Below are positions 45,230-57,201 of a stretch of 64,000 nucleotides of DNA, piece by piece. The stretch's first letter is position 1, and every line of letters begins with the position of its first letter. The stretch comes from Branchiostoma floridae (Eukaryota; Chordata; Leptocardii; Amphioxiformes; Branchiostomatidae), in NCBI RefSeq assembly GCF_000003815.2, contig NC_049982.1, positions 6,515,216 to 6,579,215 of the forward strand, read 5' to 3'. The notes beneath the pieces were generated by a model. It saw nothing but the letters and a program-made list of their open reading frames with translations. It searched no databases and was not told the origin of the DNA. The translations under genes were made by a program, and so were the position numbers.

Positions 45230-46660
45230 ACATCCTCCCTGTGCTGAGCATTTTTTACCCTATTGAAAGAATGGGCACTTCTTTTACTTTGCCCTTTTAA
45301 AGTTACTTTTCTCCCACGTAACCCTAGAAAGTTATACATCATTAGAAAGCTAAAAGCCTCTACTATTTGAAAATGTCAAACAAATGTTACCCAAAGTCAT
45401 CAATAATGAGAAACAAGGGCAATAAGGCAATAAAACAAATTATTTTGACAAACTTCTTGTATTATAGTATCTGACACATATTAAAATGATAGTATGAACA
45501 CTACAACATTGCTTATGTATTCTGACAACATCTGAGCTACATGTGGAGGAAAAAAATCACCCAGGTATCACTGCAGGTGAGTTTATGGCCTTTGATTGTC
45601 TCGGCACTGAAATGAAATTTCTGCAGAAAAGGGTGTTCTATTCGACATGCGTATACATCTTTCTGTAGCTTTATAACAAACACTACACTACTTTCCAATA
45701 CATCAACTGAAAGCTTACAACTTGTACTGTCTTTCTAGTTTTGTAACATAGTAATAACATATAAATATAAGGCAATTAAGGTATGAAAGGCAATAAAAAG
45801 TACATTTTCTAACATTGGTTCACACAACACTCACCAGCACCACCACATCTGCCTCAATGTGGACTACAAAGCTCCTGACTAGTGTTGACAATGTCAGATA
45901 ATACACATGAAGAGAAAAATGCATGCAGGTATCATAACAGGTAAGTTTATGGCTGTGGACTACCCTTGGTGCTGAACTGGCTAGTCAGCAAAATCCACAA
46001 ACTTATACAAGAGAACATTCTTCATTTTGTGATCATACAATAAAGGAAATACAAACTTTCTGTATATGTCTGGATAGCTTATGGTCTGTACTCTCATGAT
46101 ACATCAATATAGAGTTGTTATCATCTATACTAAAGGTAATAAAGTCATAAAAAGCAATAAAAAATAGATTAGTCCACAATATGTCACAATCATCTCTACA
46201 GCACCAGTAAAAAAACTTCTGACATCAGTACAAAGTTATTGAGGAGTCCTGGGGACATGACAACGATACATGGGAGGTAAGAAAATAAACAGGTATTGCT
46301 ACAGGTAAGATAATGATTGGACATTGTCCTTGGTGCTGAATGGAGTATAATCACTATTCTTGTAGTATTGAATAAACTTGGTTCTGGCAATGTCTGGTAA
46401 GTGGAATATAAGCTTGCTGTACATTAAATTAAAGCCTACAGTCACTATATTGCTTGAGAGTCTATGTTAAGTTGTTTCCACCTATTCTATTGATCATTAA
46501 GTCATAAAAAGCAATAAAAGGTAGATTTTGTCCATAATCCTGCATACCTGCATACTAAGCTCTACAGTACCAGTAAGATAACTTGTGACAACCGTACAAA
46601 GTTCCTGAGGAGTCCTGAGGACATGACAACGATACAAACGAGGTAAGAAAATAGATTCCC
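45230..46660 (+). repeat. Tandem repeat, about 360-bp unit, four copies
   Basis: The phrase aaggcaataaaa or aaaagcaataaaa recurs near 45430, 45790, 46155 and 46512. In step with it are ggtaagtttatggc or aggtaagataatg, tgctgaa and gacatgacaacgatac phrases. The array forms most of the left part of the piggyBac-like element. Confidence 0.75.
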
Positions 46661-47360
46661 ACTTCTTGAGGGGCCTACGTCATCACTCCGACTTGTCACT
46701 CCGGCGGGGTCAGCGCCCGGCCTCGCACAATTGCCCCCCTCCCCTCGGCCCCGACTGCATCCCCGACCCGGTTCCTGGCCTCCTCGGTCTTGTACACGGC
46801 CTCTCTCCCGACCACAGCCATGTCGGCCACGGTCAGTCAGTTCCATCCGCCCCACGACTTGCTGTAGCACTATAGGAGCTCTCCGGAGCCCCATGCATTC
46901 TGTGTAGCACGCCAAACTTGATCATGTCGTCGTCTCAGCTACTCCACTACTTTCCTTGGATTCTCTGCCCAAATCAGGTAAAATGGGATCGGAATCCTTC
47001 CATAAATATTCGGTGTGAATCTCCGATACCATAAATTGCGGCATTTTTACGTTAAATACTAAAATTTTCCACCGAAAACAGTCAAAACAGCAAGACAAAG
47101 CACTTCCGCGTCTAGCAGACGAAAATAGACGCTCATGAATATTAATTAGCCTCGCAAGGGCCTCTGGGATGACATACTTCCGGTTACGTCACAGGACGTT
47201 GACCCCTGACCCCTGACCTATTTGCAGACGACACTATTTCACATCCAGGAAGTACCTCGTGCTCGGGGCATTTACGTATTCTGGCCATACCCTCAACCGC
47301 ACAAATGTGAGGCGCCGCACTGAGAGCATATATACGCAACCGCACATATGTGACGCGCCG
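46660..47360. promoter_or_regulatory. GC-rich segment with ETS- and CRE-like sites (tentative)
   Basis: 46660-46890 is distinctly GC- and CpG-rich compared with its surroundings. 47170-47195 carries cttccggttacgtcacagg, an ETS-like CTTCCGG beside a CRE-like TACGTCA. 47290-47365 has two copies of an aaccgcaca-atgtga-gcgccgc phrase. All lie inside the piggyBac-like element, so this may be transposon subterminal sequence rather than a host promoter. Confidence 0.25.
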
Positions 47361-47560
47361 CAGGACTAGGGTTAATGCACAATGGAGCTGACACAAAGCT
47401 CACATACACAGTTAAGGCATTTTAAATGGCATAAAAAACATTTCGAAATATCAAAGTCTGTCATTTATACTAGAATTTTATCACATGATCCTTTATCATT
47501 TGACCAAATATGCACTATACAATGTACTTTGCTATGTTAAGTAATTTGAGTCATGCTCAC

Positions 47561-47629
47561 TTGATGATGTTTCCTTGCCATGTACCGGTCGCCTAGTGGG
47601 TCTACTTGGTGTTTGCCTCAGCCTTGCGC
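47561..47629 (-). CDS. Linker exon, 69 nt
   Basis: Acceptor tgtaacag, donor gtgagc, phase 1-1. Phase 1 gives a basic Thr/Pro/Arg-rich peptide with RQTPSRPTRRPVHGKE. Phase 0 would contain a TGA in this copy, while phase 1 is open in all three copies (also 48731 and 60593), which fixes the frame. Confidence 0.6.
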
Positions 47630-48321
47630 CTGTTACATTTGTAGGTAATATCAAACCAAGTCATTGGAAATCATGTACATACTATCATAATGTGACAAAT
47701 GATGTGGTTGATTTCAAAAATAAAATTGCAATTTTCAACATACAATCAATACCACAAACCTGATGACATTTTCCTTGTGGGTTGCACTGTTAAGAAATAT
47801 GGAAAAATAATGTCGCATAAACCATTATGATGCAAGATCTTAAACATTTGCCTAAGGTCCTGATTTGAATAAATTTGCATTTTCTCCCATCCAAAAGACA
47901 TGATCCTGATTTCTATTATCTATGCTTAATTCGTCTGATTATGTCAACCTTCACTTTGATGATTAGGTTAAAAAAAACTCCTTTTAGGGGCCAGAACCTA
48001 TGTGACCCTAGCCCAATAACTACATGTACCTGCCACAAAAAGCCATGCTCATAGCACGTACAGAACATGAGATTTTAAAAAAATGAAGTTCTGCTACAGT
48101 ACAGCTTGGGGCCTACGATTAAATTGGTCCTTTGTTTTCCAACACCAACCCACATACTAATGAATATTACAAGAATCCACCAACAACATCTTAAATTTTG
48201 CTGTCATTATAAACAACAAATATACAGACACGTACATTTGCACCAATTTGACCAAATTTAAATATACAAATGGCACCAAAAACATCTTTGTGACTTCAAG
48301 ATAATGATCCAAAATACACAC

Positions 48322-48492
48322 CACAGTCTACATTTGCCGGGTTGTCACACTGATCAGTCTCCTCGTTAAAGTAAAGGCCGTCTGGACACTCCATATGGTA
48401 CGCTATTCCATTGCTGCAGTCGTAATACATGGTGCAGTCTTCTGGGTCGGCATAGTCACCATTTGGCTTTCCTTCGCAGGAGAAACCTTCAC
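48322..48492 (-). CDS. Chitin-binding peritrophin-A (CBM14) exon
   Basis: 56 codons, phase 1-1, acceptor ccaacag, donor gtgtgt. It starts GEGFSCEGKPNGDY, and the six Cys follow the CBM14 pattern. It differs from 60174-60344 by very few bases, including nearly identical intron flanks, which points to recent duplication or gene conversion. Confidence 0.92.
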
Positions 48493-48730
48493 CTGTTGGA
48501 ACAAATCACAAATATATACATTTAAGTTTGCTGTGAAGGTGATGAAGAGAAATGTGCGCAGTCTCGTAAAAAAACAAATAAAAATGAAAGGCTGTCACTC
48601 ATACAATCATGTACCTACATGTAGTACACAATTCTATTACATGATCCAACAAATGTATATCATTTGAACAAGTATGCACCGTATAGCCTTGATGTACTTT
48701 GTTACGTTATGTAATTTGAGTCATGCTCAC

Positions 48731-48799
48731 TTGATGATGTTTTTTTGCCATGTACCGGTCGCCTGGTGGGTCTACGAGGCGCTTGCCTCCGCCTTGCGC
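48731..48799 (-). CDS. Linker exon, 69 nt
   Basis: Acceptor tgtaacag, donor gtgagc, phase 1-1. The peptide includes RQAPRRPTRRPVHGKK and ends TSS. It lies between the CBM14 exons at 49062 and 48322, giving the alternating order CBM14, linker, CBM14. Confidence 0.65.
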
Positions 48800-49061
48800 C
48801 TGTTACATGTACATGTAGGTAATATCAAACTAAGTCATTGGAAATTATGTAGTACTACATTCTATCATGATCGACAAATGGTTGACTTTCAAACAAAATA
48901 ATTGCATTTCAATGTAAAATCAATACCACAAACAAGATGACATTTTCCCTGTGTTATTCTGTTGTACTGTTAAGAACATGGAAAAATTATAATGTTGCAC
49001 CAAATCTAATATGCAAATGGCACCAAAAACATCTTTCAAGGTAATGTTCGAAAATACGCAC

Positions 49062-49232
49062 CACAGTCTACATTTGCAGGGTTGTCACACTGATCAGTCT
49101 CCTCGTTAAAGTAGAGCCCTTCTGGACAGTCCATATGGTATGCTATTCCATTGCTGCAGTCGTAATACATGGTGCAGTCTTCTGGGTCGGCATAGTCACC
49201 ATTTGGCTTTCCTTCACAGGAGAACTCATCAT
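49062..49232 (-). CDS. Chitin-binding peritrophin-A (CBM14) exon
   Basis: 56 codons, phase 1-1, acceptor ttgaatag, donor gtgcgt. It starts DEFSCEGKPNGDY and has small differences in the fourth Cys region (HMDCPEGLY). It is the most diverged of the intact CBM14 copies but still very close to the others. Confidence 0.92.
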
Positions 49233-49984
49233 CTATTCAAGCAAATTGCAAATCTAGATTTAGAATGACATGTGTGCTGTTGTCGTCTGGTCGTAAATAA
49301 GCATTTCCATTTTGACATCATGATGGAATGTGTCTGAAAAGTTAAATATCAGGAACATTGAGGATAGTTTCTTGCAGGAATTCTTACTTGTAGAAAAGAT
49401 GCCAGTTTGGTGATGAAATCCTACAACTACATTGCATGTATCAACTTGAATGTTTACCACATTGGTAGGAGGATTGGTGTAACCTGGTGATTTTCAAGAT
49501 GTCCACCTCACACTGCAGGATGGATGGTCACCCCTACTTACTCTTTTTGACAAGTGTGATGGTCTTCTTAATGTGCTGGAGGTGTGGATTTTCCAAAGAT
49601 GGCTAAAATTACATCACCAGTGTTCTCGCCTTTTCAGCATAGGCCTGGCCCCAGTAGTAGTAGTAGCAGTACTATGTGATTTAGATCCTCTTCACTGTGA
49701 TTTGGGACCTTACACTCTGTTTCAACCAGCAAAGGGGACTTTATAGCTTTTTTTGTAACAAAGCTAAAAAAAATTGGCCCTTATTATATAGGAAATAGTG
49801 TTTCTGAGGGTTATGAATTTAAAAATCTTCAGGGGGAGGATTCCTCCAGATGCCCTCTTAATGCTCATGCCTGCAAGTCACTTACCACTTGACTTTGCTG
49901 CATTAAGGTGCCCCTACTCTGTGAAGAAATCCTGGGGAGAACACTGATCACATCCAAGAGGACGTCCCTAACCAAAGCTTAGTG

Positions 49985-50110
49985 TTCTTATTTCATCTGA
50001 GTCAAGTGAGGAAATGGGGGTAAATTGCCTTTCCCAATGGCACAACATTGGTACTGGGATTCAAACCTTTAGATTCTAAGTCAATAACCCTGACCACAAG
50101 ACTACTGGGA
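49985..50110 (-). mobile_element. tRNA-derived SINE-like copy
   Basis: Read on the minus strand it has a tRNA-like head (tggtcagggttattgactta, then ggtttgaatccc as a B box), followed by gggaaaggcaatttaccccc and a cctcactt phrase shared with 24895-25080. Confidence 0.55.
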
Positions 50111-50335
50111 AACTGAACTGGAAAAGAAAACATGGAAAAGAAAACATGATACAATGTAGTAGCCCAGTTACCATGTTGATTGTCCTTCTTCAGGATAACT
50201 AATTTCTCAAAGTTGTGCCAAATAATCATATATTTGCTGTATATGACATATATTTATAGTATTAATGTAAACTGGCTCCTAAACATACATAATTATGCCA
50301 TAAATAAATGTAAGGTGAATGTAGCCAAAGCCTAC

Positions 50336-50571
50336 CCAAAAGCACTTGAACTTCACACAGGGTCAGTATTCGTTCGGGACCAGGAAGACGGATGCCCACA
50401 TACCGTCCCTTCATCCCAGAGCATGAGATGGAAACTGACGGCTCGTGCGTGTCAATTTGATGATCACCCCCACACTTGGGGTTCGTGCTGACCTGGCCAG
50501 AATCCCCAATGTGGATGTTGAAGGGGTTGATTCTTCCCTGACAACAGTCCTGGCGATTGAAGATGACGACT
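50336..50571 (-). CDS. F-type lectin (F5/8C-like) domain, second exon
   Basis: Enters in phase 2 and leaves in phase 1. It starts VVIFNRQDCCQGR, giving the fucose-binding RxDxxxxR motif of eel-type fucolectins with the paired Cys. INPFNIHIGDSG, NPKCGGDHQ and GRYVGIRLPGPERILTLCEV follow, as in the family. With the His in the first exon, the fucose-binding triad appears complete. Confidence 0.92.
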
Positions 50572-50829
50572 CTGTATGGAAAACAATTACTAGTAATAGA
50601 TCATAGTTACAGCCTGGCAATTGATCATGTTTGCATCTCTCACACACTCTAAAGCAATCCTAAGGACGTTGTGATGTTGGTACTACACATCTACATTTTG
50701 TACTTGCTTCTGCATGGATGACACAGTTTAGTTCACACTTTACAACAAAAAAGTTTAGATCTACATGACAGAAAATGTTCAACAGTGTTAATATATTAAT
50801 TGAAAGCATATGGGATGCCCATACCCATG

Positions 50830-50945
50830 TGTGTGTGTGATTGTGTGTGTGTGTGTTGTGCTTATGTACGTGTGTGTGTGTGTGTCTGCATGGCTGTGTG
50901 TATGTGCATGTTTGTGTGTGATATTTGTGTGTATCCACATTGTAA
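50830..50945. repeat. TG-rich microsatellite
   Basis: A run of tgtgtg and tgtatg units in the intron between the two F-type lectin exons. Confidence 0.9.
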
Positions 50946-50982
50946 TGACTGATGGACTATAGTATAAATGATGTATACATAC

Positions 50983-51175
50983 CTGCCAACCATATACGAT
51001 TGACCCAGATCCACCCACCAGCTGGGATTATCCTCTCCTGGTACATCTTCAGTATGTGAACAGGAGCCAGCAAAGAAGTCAGTATCTGTGTCCCCATCTA
51101 CAGCAAGGCTGGCAGGCCCACCCCAAGAGGTGCTTGTTTGGTATGCTGGCTTCTCCAGGGCAACATTATCATCAC
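50983..51175 (-). CDS. F-type lectin (F5/8C-like) domain, first exon
   Basis: The acceptor gacag precedes 51175; it enters in phase 1 and leaves in phase 2 at ggcag before gtatgt. It starts DDNVALEKPAYQTST, then GGPASLAVDGDTDTDFFAGS, CSHTED and NPSWWVDLGQSYMVG. This is the fucolectin N-terminal half with its His in CSHT. The usual WWRVDL is WWVDL here, so one Arg outside the triad is missing. Confidence 0.92.
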
Positions 51176-51377
51176 CTGTCCAGGGCGAGAAGACTATTCT
51201 TAGCAGTGTCTGAATCCAGTGGATAATTCACTAAATTGAATATGGAATATAAATTTACTAAATACCTATCAGTGCAAAAATTCAAGTACTCCTTAATGAA
51301 ACACCGTTTTCTTCCCCACTAGATAGTCCACAAAAGAAATTTCATGGTGTCCAGCATAATCTTAAAATTCCATCTAC

Positions 51378-51690
51378 AGTGCTCGAAACACCACCTGCAC
51401 ATTAAGCAGGTATTTTGGTGACTACCTGCACCTAACCTGCACTGGTCCATGTACTGGGTTTTATACTTATGTCATATGGTATAGGCGTTATACAGATTGT
51501 TATACAGCTGCATTGAATGTTACCACCTACCATTGTTAACTTTTTTTAAAATAGCCATGGTTCCTGAACATTTTTAGTATAATCCATACTCCCTAAGTTC
51601 AGAGTGGTGTAGGTAATATTTGTCTGGTGCAGGTAATTTTCAATGTTACCTGCACCAGTGCAGGTACGCAGAAAAAAGTATTTTGAGCCC
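51378..51690. mobile_element. hAT-like MITE
   Basis: The 8-bp flanks are ccatctac (51370-51377) and gcatctac (51691-51698). The ends are agtgctcgaaa and ttttgagccct, a common hAT-type terminus. Internal phrases acctgcac and cctgcaccagtgcaggt also mirror. A relative of the end (agggctcaaaattaa with tgcaccagtgc-like phrases) is at 45052-45140. Confidence 0.75.
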
Positions 51691-52720
51691 TGCATCTACA
51701 ATGTAGACAGCTCAATCTGCAAAAGAGTTTGCAGACCTTTCCTTACTTGCCAGTACTGGAATCTAATTGGTCAGTACTAGATTCCGATTGGCATAATTAA
51801 CATCTAACTATTTGAAGCATCACTTAAGCTCTCTACATACCAAAGATCATGACCATCCATTGACCCAATCTTGAGTTATTCCCTTACAAAGTCTGACCCT
51901 AAAATGGCTCCTGCAGTTCCAAACCTGTGACTCTCAGCCCCAAGAGCTGACTACCACTCAAAAATCACATCCATAGCCTGTCCAGAACTACATGTATTAT
52001 CAAAACATTAAGTTCCACTGCTGCAGTAGCATAGCAATCCACTAGGGGTCAAAAATCTAATCAACTAGGTCTGAAATATCCATCCAAACATTCTCAAGTT
52101 ACATTAATGTGCATACATGCAAGATCTTCTTGGTGAAGGTGAAATGAGAGAATTCAACGGAGCTAATCATTGATCATGCAAATAACTGCGAATCTGCATT
52201 TACAAAACATGCATCTATGCATGGTGACGTTCAACTTTAATTAACTTACTTAATAGTTTTATGCAGTTCAAGAAAAAGCTGTTTGGGGACAGAAACCTAG
52301 TACATACTAGCTTCTTTTCAAGGTTAAACGATATGACACCATAAGATGTCAGAGCCACAGCACTAGCATGTCTATGTCTAGAACAGGACATACAAAAACA
52401 GGAAATTCTGCTGAAGTACCAAAGAAGGCTGCTACAAGGTAAAGAAAAATCAAATTGGAAAGTTTGTATTCCCAAGATCTACAAATCCACATAATTATCG
52501 CATTGACTACAATCCATAACTTCCTGAGTTACAATGTATGCTGACCAATGTATGCAGAAACATGTCAAACAGATCTACATGTACTAGACATACCAAAAAC
52601 AGAGTTTACATACATGTACCTGTACCTCCCATGAAACTCCCTTTCTATCATCAGCTGACATTACACAGTAGTCCTTACACATTGGAACCAAACAGAAGTG
52701 AAATTGCCATCTCTACTCAC

Positions 52721-52772
52721 CTGATGATGAGTACATTTTCTTGGCAGGTAATGGTGCACGTCTCTTTCCTTT
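52721..52772 (-). CDS. Probable degraded linker exon
   Basis: The 3' part matches the linkers at 40469 and 44856 (cgtgcaccattacctgcc, donor gtgagt intact). The usual cttaacagg acceptor is replaced by a tgtgttgtaaaag stretch. It may use a weaker acceptor or be skipped. Confidence 0.35.
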
Positions 52773-52779
52773 TACAACA

Positions 52780-54940
52780 CATGTAGAAAAACAGCATAAT
52801 TATTAGATAATTATGGAATGGTTATCTAATGGAATGGGGCGGTTGGTTGAAGTATGGAGTCAAAGGGAGGCTCAAGCCCAGAAGCTGATGTTATTTTCTA
52901 CAACCCCACAATCTTATGAAAATAAAGTTCACAAAGTTTGCAAAGTTCAATCACAGATTAAAAAGGATATAAGTTATCCCAGTATAATCGGGTAACTGAA
53001 CAGTTTCCTCCAACACAGAGAATATTGTGTGATGCATGAAGGGAATGGTGACCTGAAGTATATGGATGTGTTCCAATGGCATAATTGCTTATTAAGAAGA
53101 TCTAGGTCAATTTTAACTTGAAGCAAGACGAGAATTAGTCTATCAAGGCTCAAAATTTAAAAACAATATGTACAAAGTTAACACACACCTTGCAAACATG
53201 GGACTTAACAGAGGCTGAGGGTAGACTAAAAGTGGACTTACTGCTGGCAAAAGGGAATAAGTCCCAGAATAAGTCCACCCCATGTTACCATGTCTGAGGG
53301 CAGTTGGTGTTAGCTTTGGTGGACTATTATCTGTACTAAGTCCTTCACACTGATTAAGAGATCATAGGGTGACACCAATTTGTCATGCATCTTAGCTCAA
53401 CTTACAGGAACGTCCTGCAGAAGAAAACTATAGATTGCACTTAGTTAGCGTAAGCTGAGTTCACATGGGCTGGTTCATTAAGTTGATTTTGGTCTACAAA
53501 CAATGCTACTTACATGACAATTGTTACCGAAAGGCCAATAGAGAAATGCCATGACCAGTAGCTGTAGTGTCCTGGGGTTTACAGACCACATTTGTTTGTT
53601 TAAGGATTACAGGCAAGACAGAATTTTAAGGGGTGACTAAAGTCTTGTACTGCTGAGGGACTGCTGGTTACAGAGAAGGAGAGCCCCTGCAATTATTGCA
53701 TCTTCAAAAGTGTTCTTCTACAGGGTACTTCAATATACAGAGGCAAGCGCACTGTAATTGGATCAAGTTTCAGTTTTTCAAATATGATCAGCTATCATGA
53801 AAATCAAACCTCACCATGTATGTATACATTTGTACATGTATCTGATGTGCTCTGAACAACATTAACACTAACAGGCACTGGTGATTTCCTACTTTTTACA
53901 GAATAGATAACACCACCAGCCAGACACATACTGTATCATTTGAGACAGTGGTAGACTGCAGGTATCATTTAGAGGCAGCATTAATTTGGTGTGACCACTT
54001 CCACTGGTAAGCTGCCCAGGGACCTGGAGTATCATGTTACATGTTGTGCCTACAATTTCCTTCAGTCCTGTGGAAAAGTCTCATACCTCCAGATTCTTGC
54101 AATTGGCTTATTTATATTTCATCATTCAAATATAATGTGGATTGGGTATGAAGCAACTTGTCTTCTCTTCCAGGCTCATGTTCATCTTTGACAAACCTGA
54201 TAGCAGTCTGAACTGACCTTTCAGTGACCTAGAAGCTTCATGACCTCATGACCCCTATCTTAGAGCCCTTCTCTTCACTCAGTACTGGGCCATGTCTTTC
54301 TAAAGCACAACTCATGAGGGAATGACTGCCCCAGATTCTAGTCAATTCTCCCTTGTCTATGTCTTAGGGTAAGAACTGGAGGAAGTTCGTCAGTGCCTTA
54401 TGCTCCACAGGGAGCAAAGAGGATTAAGTAAGTAAGTATGTCTTAGGGAGGAGAAAGCCACAAATTCTTTAGTTTGTTTCATTTTGGCAACTTGGTATGG
54501 AGTGGCCAGGTCACATGACCTTTCAGGGCACTGCTGGCCTGACCCCTCATGTGACCTGGCCACTCTATTGGTTGGGTAGTGTTGGTGATACTTAGGGACT
54601 GCCATTAGTGTGACAAATGAACAATGTTCTTTCTAGGGGATTACATATGTGCAGAGTTGCATTCTCCAGTTATAACTGTGGACAAAACCTGTCACCTCCA
54701 AAAAAGAATGGATGTGAACAGCCCAATTCAGTATTAACATAAAAGCAAAATAGATGCAAACCACCTCCCATAATGTAACTAGGGGACAATCAAACCTTGG
54801 TAACAAGCTGATGTTTGGTCTTCTTCAACTAGTCCCAGACCTGAGAGGAGCAGAAAAGGGCACACTGAACCAGCAATCATAGTGTAAACAGACAGTGAGT
54901 CTCAATTTCATGGTACATCCGGCATTACTAATCCAGAAAC
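52780..54940. other. Intronic stretch without recognisable exon
   Basis: I see no domain exon on either strand. A perfect 17-bp inverted repeat (54501-54517 with 54548-54564, agtggccaggtcacatg) forms a hairpin and may mark a small fold-back element. Confidence 0.5.
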
Positions 54941-54944
54941 AACT

Positions 54945-55432
54945 TAAGGTCTCATTGATGAGTTTCTTCTTTCCATAGACTTGTATGTTATAATTCGTAT
55001 TTTTCATGGGTTCGTTCATAATGACGCTACGTAAAATTTTAGCAGATTTTTCATTCTATGTTGAGCACATTTACCCTATATCGTGGGAAAAAATTGTCAA
55101 CGTAAACTATGCGTAGGAACTTTTTTTATAGCAATTACAAACGACGATTAGTCAATCCCCACAAAAGGCACTTTTTTTTCGCTTTGAGTGTACAACCGCA
55201 CCACTCAGAACCCAGGGCTGTGTACCTCCGACCTAGCGCGCGGCTGCAAAACTTTACCTGCTAATATCTTCAGTTACAAACAATCTTTCACCAATCTAAC
55301 TTTTGAGATCAGTTCCGCTGGCTAAAAGGGAATTTCTCACCGCTAAAAACACGCGTCCATGCAGCCGTTTATTTTTTGGCTCGGATCTATTTTAGGGTGT
55401 CCACTCGCGGAGTAATACATCAATGAGACCTT
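54945..55432. mobile_element. MITE with 14-bp terminal inverted repeats
   Basis: aaggtctcattgatg on the left pairs with catcaatgagacctt on the right. The interior is non-coding. The flanks do not give a clear target duplication (TTA or TA possible). Confidence 0.65.
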
Positions 55433-56399
55433 CAGAAGCAGCCAGGGGACTCTACTGAGCAGGGCAGCTGGGTGACAGATCCAGCCTGTCCACAGTACAT
55501 GTAAGTCCATGGGAGGAGAAACTGGTCATGGTAATATAAAGCCATCCTCCCTGATTAAGTCCACTTTCAGTGCAATTAAACTACTGTGGGTGAAAAGAGG
55601 ACCATGGTCCATGATAAGTTGTTCATAAGTCCCTAGATGTTTTCAAATCATAATACTTTGGGTTTGAATTGGATTATTGACAGAGATCAAAGTCAATTTT
55701 GGATTCTAAGACTGTCACAGTGGACTGTAAATTAACAACCAAGTATAAGTGAGAAAAACATTGCAAGTTATTTTGAAGATTAACCCTGGTATAATTGCAT
55801 AACACTGCCCCATTTTAAGTTTATCCAATGGTTGTCTGCAAAATAATATAACATTACTTAAGTGGCTGTAATTTATCTGGAGGTATACTCGTGGGTTATC
55901 AGAATATTTGTTTGTTTGTGCCTTTATTTAAACTTGAAGAAATGCTCCATTCGGCCCTTAAGGTCGAGTCGGGACTCCTGGAGTGTCAGGGGTCAGTAAG
56001 TAATGACAACTCAGAATCTCTATCGACAATACAAAGAATAGACAAATGATAAATGAATAAGCAAATGAATAACAATAATAATAATAATGAAGCAAGTAAT
56101 AATCATTAGTTCATTCGGCCCATATAGCTCTGTAATGCAAATGCTGCTATTCCAAAGTCAGTATTCGGTTACCAAATATAATTTTTGGATTAAGACAAAA
56201 AAATTATCTGCAGAACCAGGCCACTACTCTGGGGTTACGCCTCTCATTGAGTATATAATGTGATATCGTCCACATGTTTTGGAGCTTACTGAGTTACTCA
56301 GGTCCAAGAAAATAACACTAACAGCACAAAGTAGGGTAGAGTTTATGGTCATTTCTACGTAACCATGTTTCTACTGTAAAGTCAAATGTACATTAATGA

Positions 56400-56620
56400 G
56401 CTTAAGTGTAGTTTACATGAAGATATTCTAGAATACCAGTGGGAGTCGAATACTCCACCAAACAGATTCCTTTGTAGAGAAAAGGACCATATTTTGAGTA
56501 TCGCCTATTCACAAGATTTCACAATCAGGTCCAGGTTCAGGTTCGGACCTGAACCTCTGGACCAGATCCTCTGGACCTGAACCAGACCTGGACCTGAATT
56601 TTCTGTACCGGTGCTCAACC
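56400..56620 (+). repeat. Dispersed repeat, inverted copy at 63050-63200
   Basis: Shared phrases are ccagtgggagtcgaatactc against ccagttggagtcaaatattc, then cctttgtagagaaaaggacc, tatcgcc, and a run of aggtccaggt and gacctgaacc units, ending ttttctgtacc. The sequence rich in ggacctga is self-complementary and may end a DNA element. Confidence 0.7.
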
Positions 56621-56827
56621 CTAATCACAGGGCAACCTGGATTTTAGCTTATAATACACTCGTTCTCATTAAAATGTAAAAAATGGCAATTTTTTCTTCG
56701 AAAAATAAATCTGCTGATTTTTCAGTGAAACCTACCTGATTGTTTAGGAAAATTCCTCTTTTAACCATAGCCAAAAAATGGAAACTTATTATTTTCTAAC
56801 TCATTGGTTTTGTATTACAGGGCAGGT

Positions 56828-57185
56828 AACAAACGTTACCGGTAACGTTTGTTTCAACAGTAAACTTTACCCTTTTTCTTAGAAATGATTAATATTCTTG
56901 GCTATATCATTTAGATATCAAGTGCATGTCCCTAGAGACATTTAAAAAGTGGGCACCGTTTTCACACCAGGTCAGATAGAAAGCATCGGTAACGTTTGTT
57001 ACAGTCATTTCTGTACAACATTTTCTTAAGCAAGGTGGGATGCAAATGGCAGTCAAAGACCCTTTCTCGTTTCTTTAGAAACCCAGAAAAGCTGTAAAGC
57101 ATCACAAAAACAGCCATTTCTGGTCTTATGTGTAGATAATATATCTGTGGCAACCATCGCACTCGTGGTGGTAACGTTTGTTACC
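56828..57185. repeat. Cluster of GTAACGTTTGTTAC palindromic motifs
   Basis: 56828-56853 is a perfect 26-bp palindrome (aacaaacgttacc followed by its complement). The half ggtaacgtttgttac recurs at 56988-57002 and 57171-57185. Non-coding. Confidence 0.75.
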
Positions 57186-57201
57186 GAATTTGGCGACAGG
57201 C

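Larger units (their letters stand above)
45200..47371. mobile_element. piggyBac-like non-autonomous element
   Basis: TTAA target duplications at 45196-45199 and 47372-47375. The terminal inverted repeats are cccttgtcctgc on the left and gcaggactaggg on the right; starting with CCC after TTAA is typical of piggyBac. The paralogous segment at 58441-58500 reads across the site (ttatcattaaccattcctta then tgcacaatgg) and represents the empty site. Inside are four units of about 360 bp (45230-46660) and a GC-rich part (46660-46900). No transposase frame is visible. Confidence 0.85.

Noticed and set aside
46562-46915. 117-codon Gly/Arg-rich frame
   Set aside because: It lies in the GC-rich core of a piggyBac-like element; composition explains the long frame and there is no domain or splice border.
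47184-47396. Small minus-strand open frame
   Set aside because: It crosses the right end of the piggyBac-like element and has no recognisable motif.
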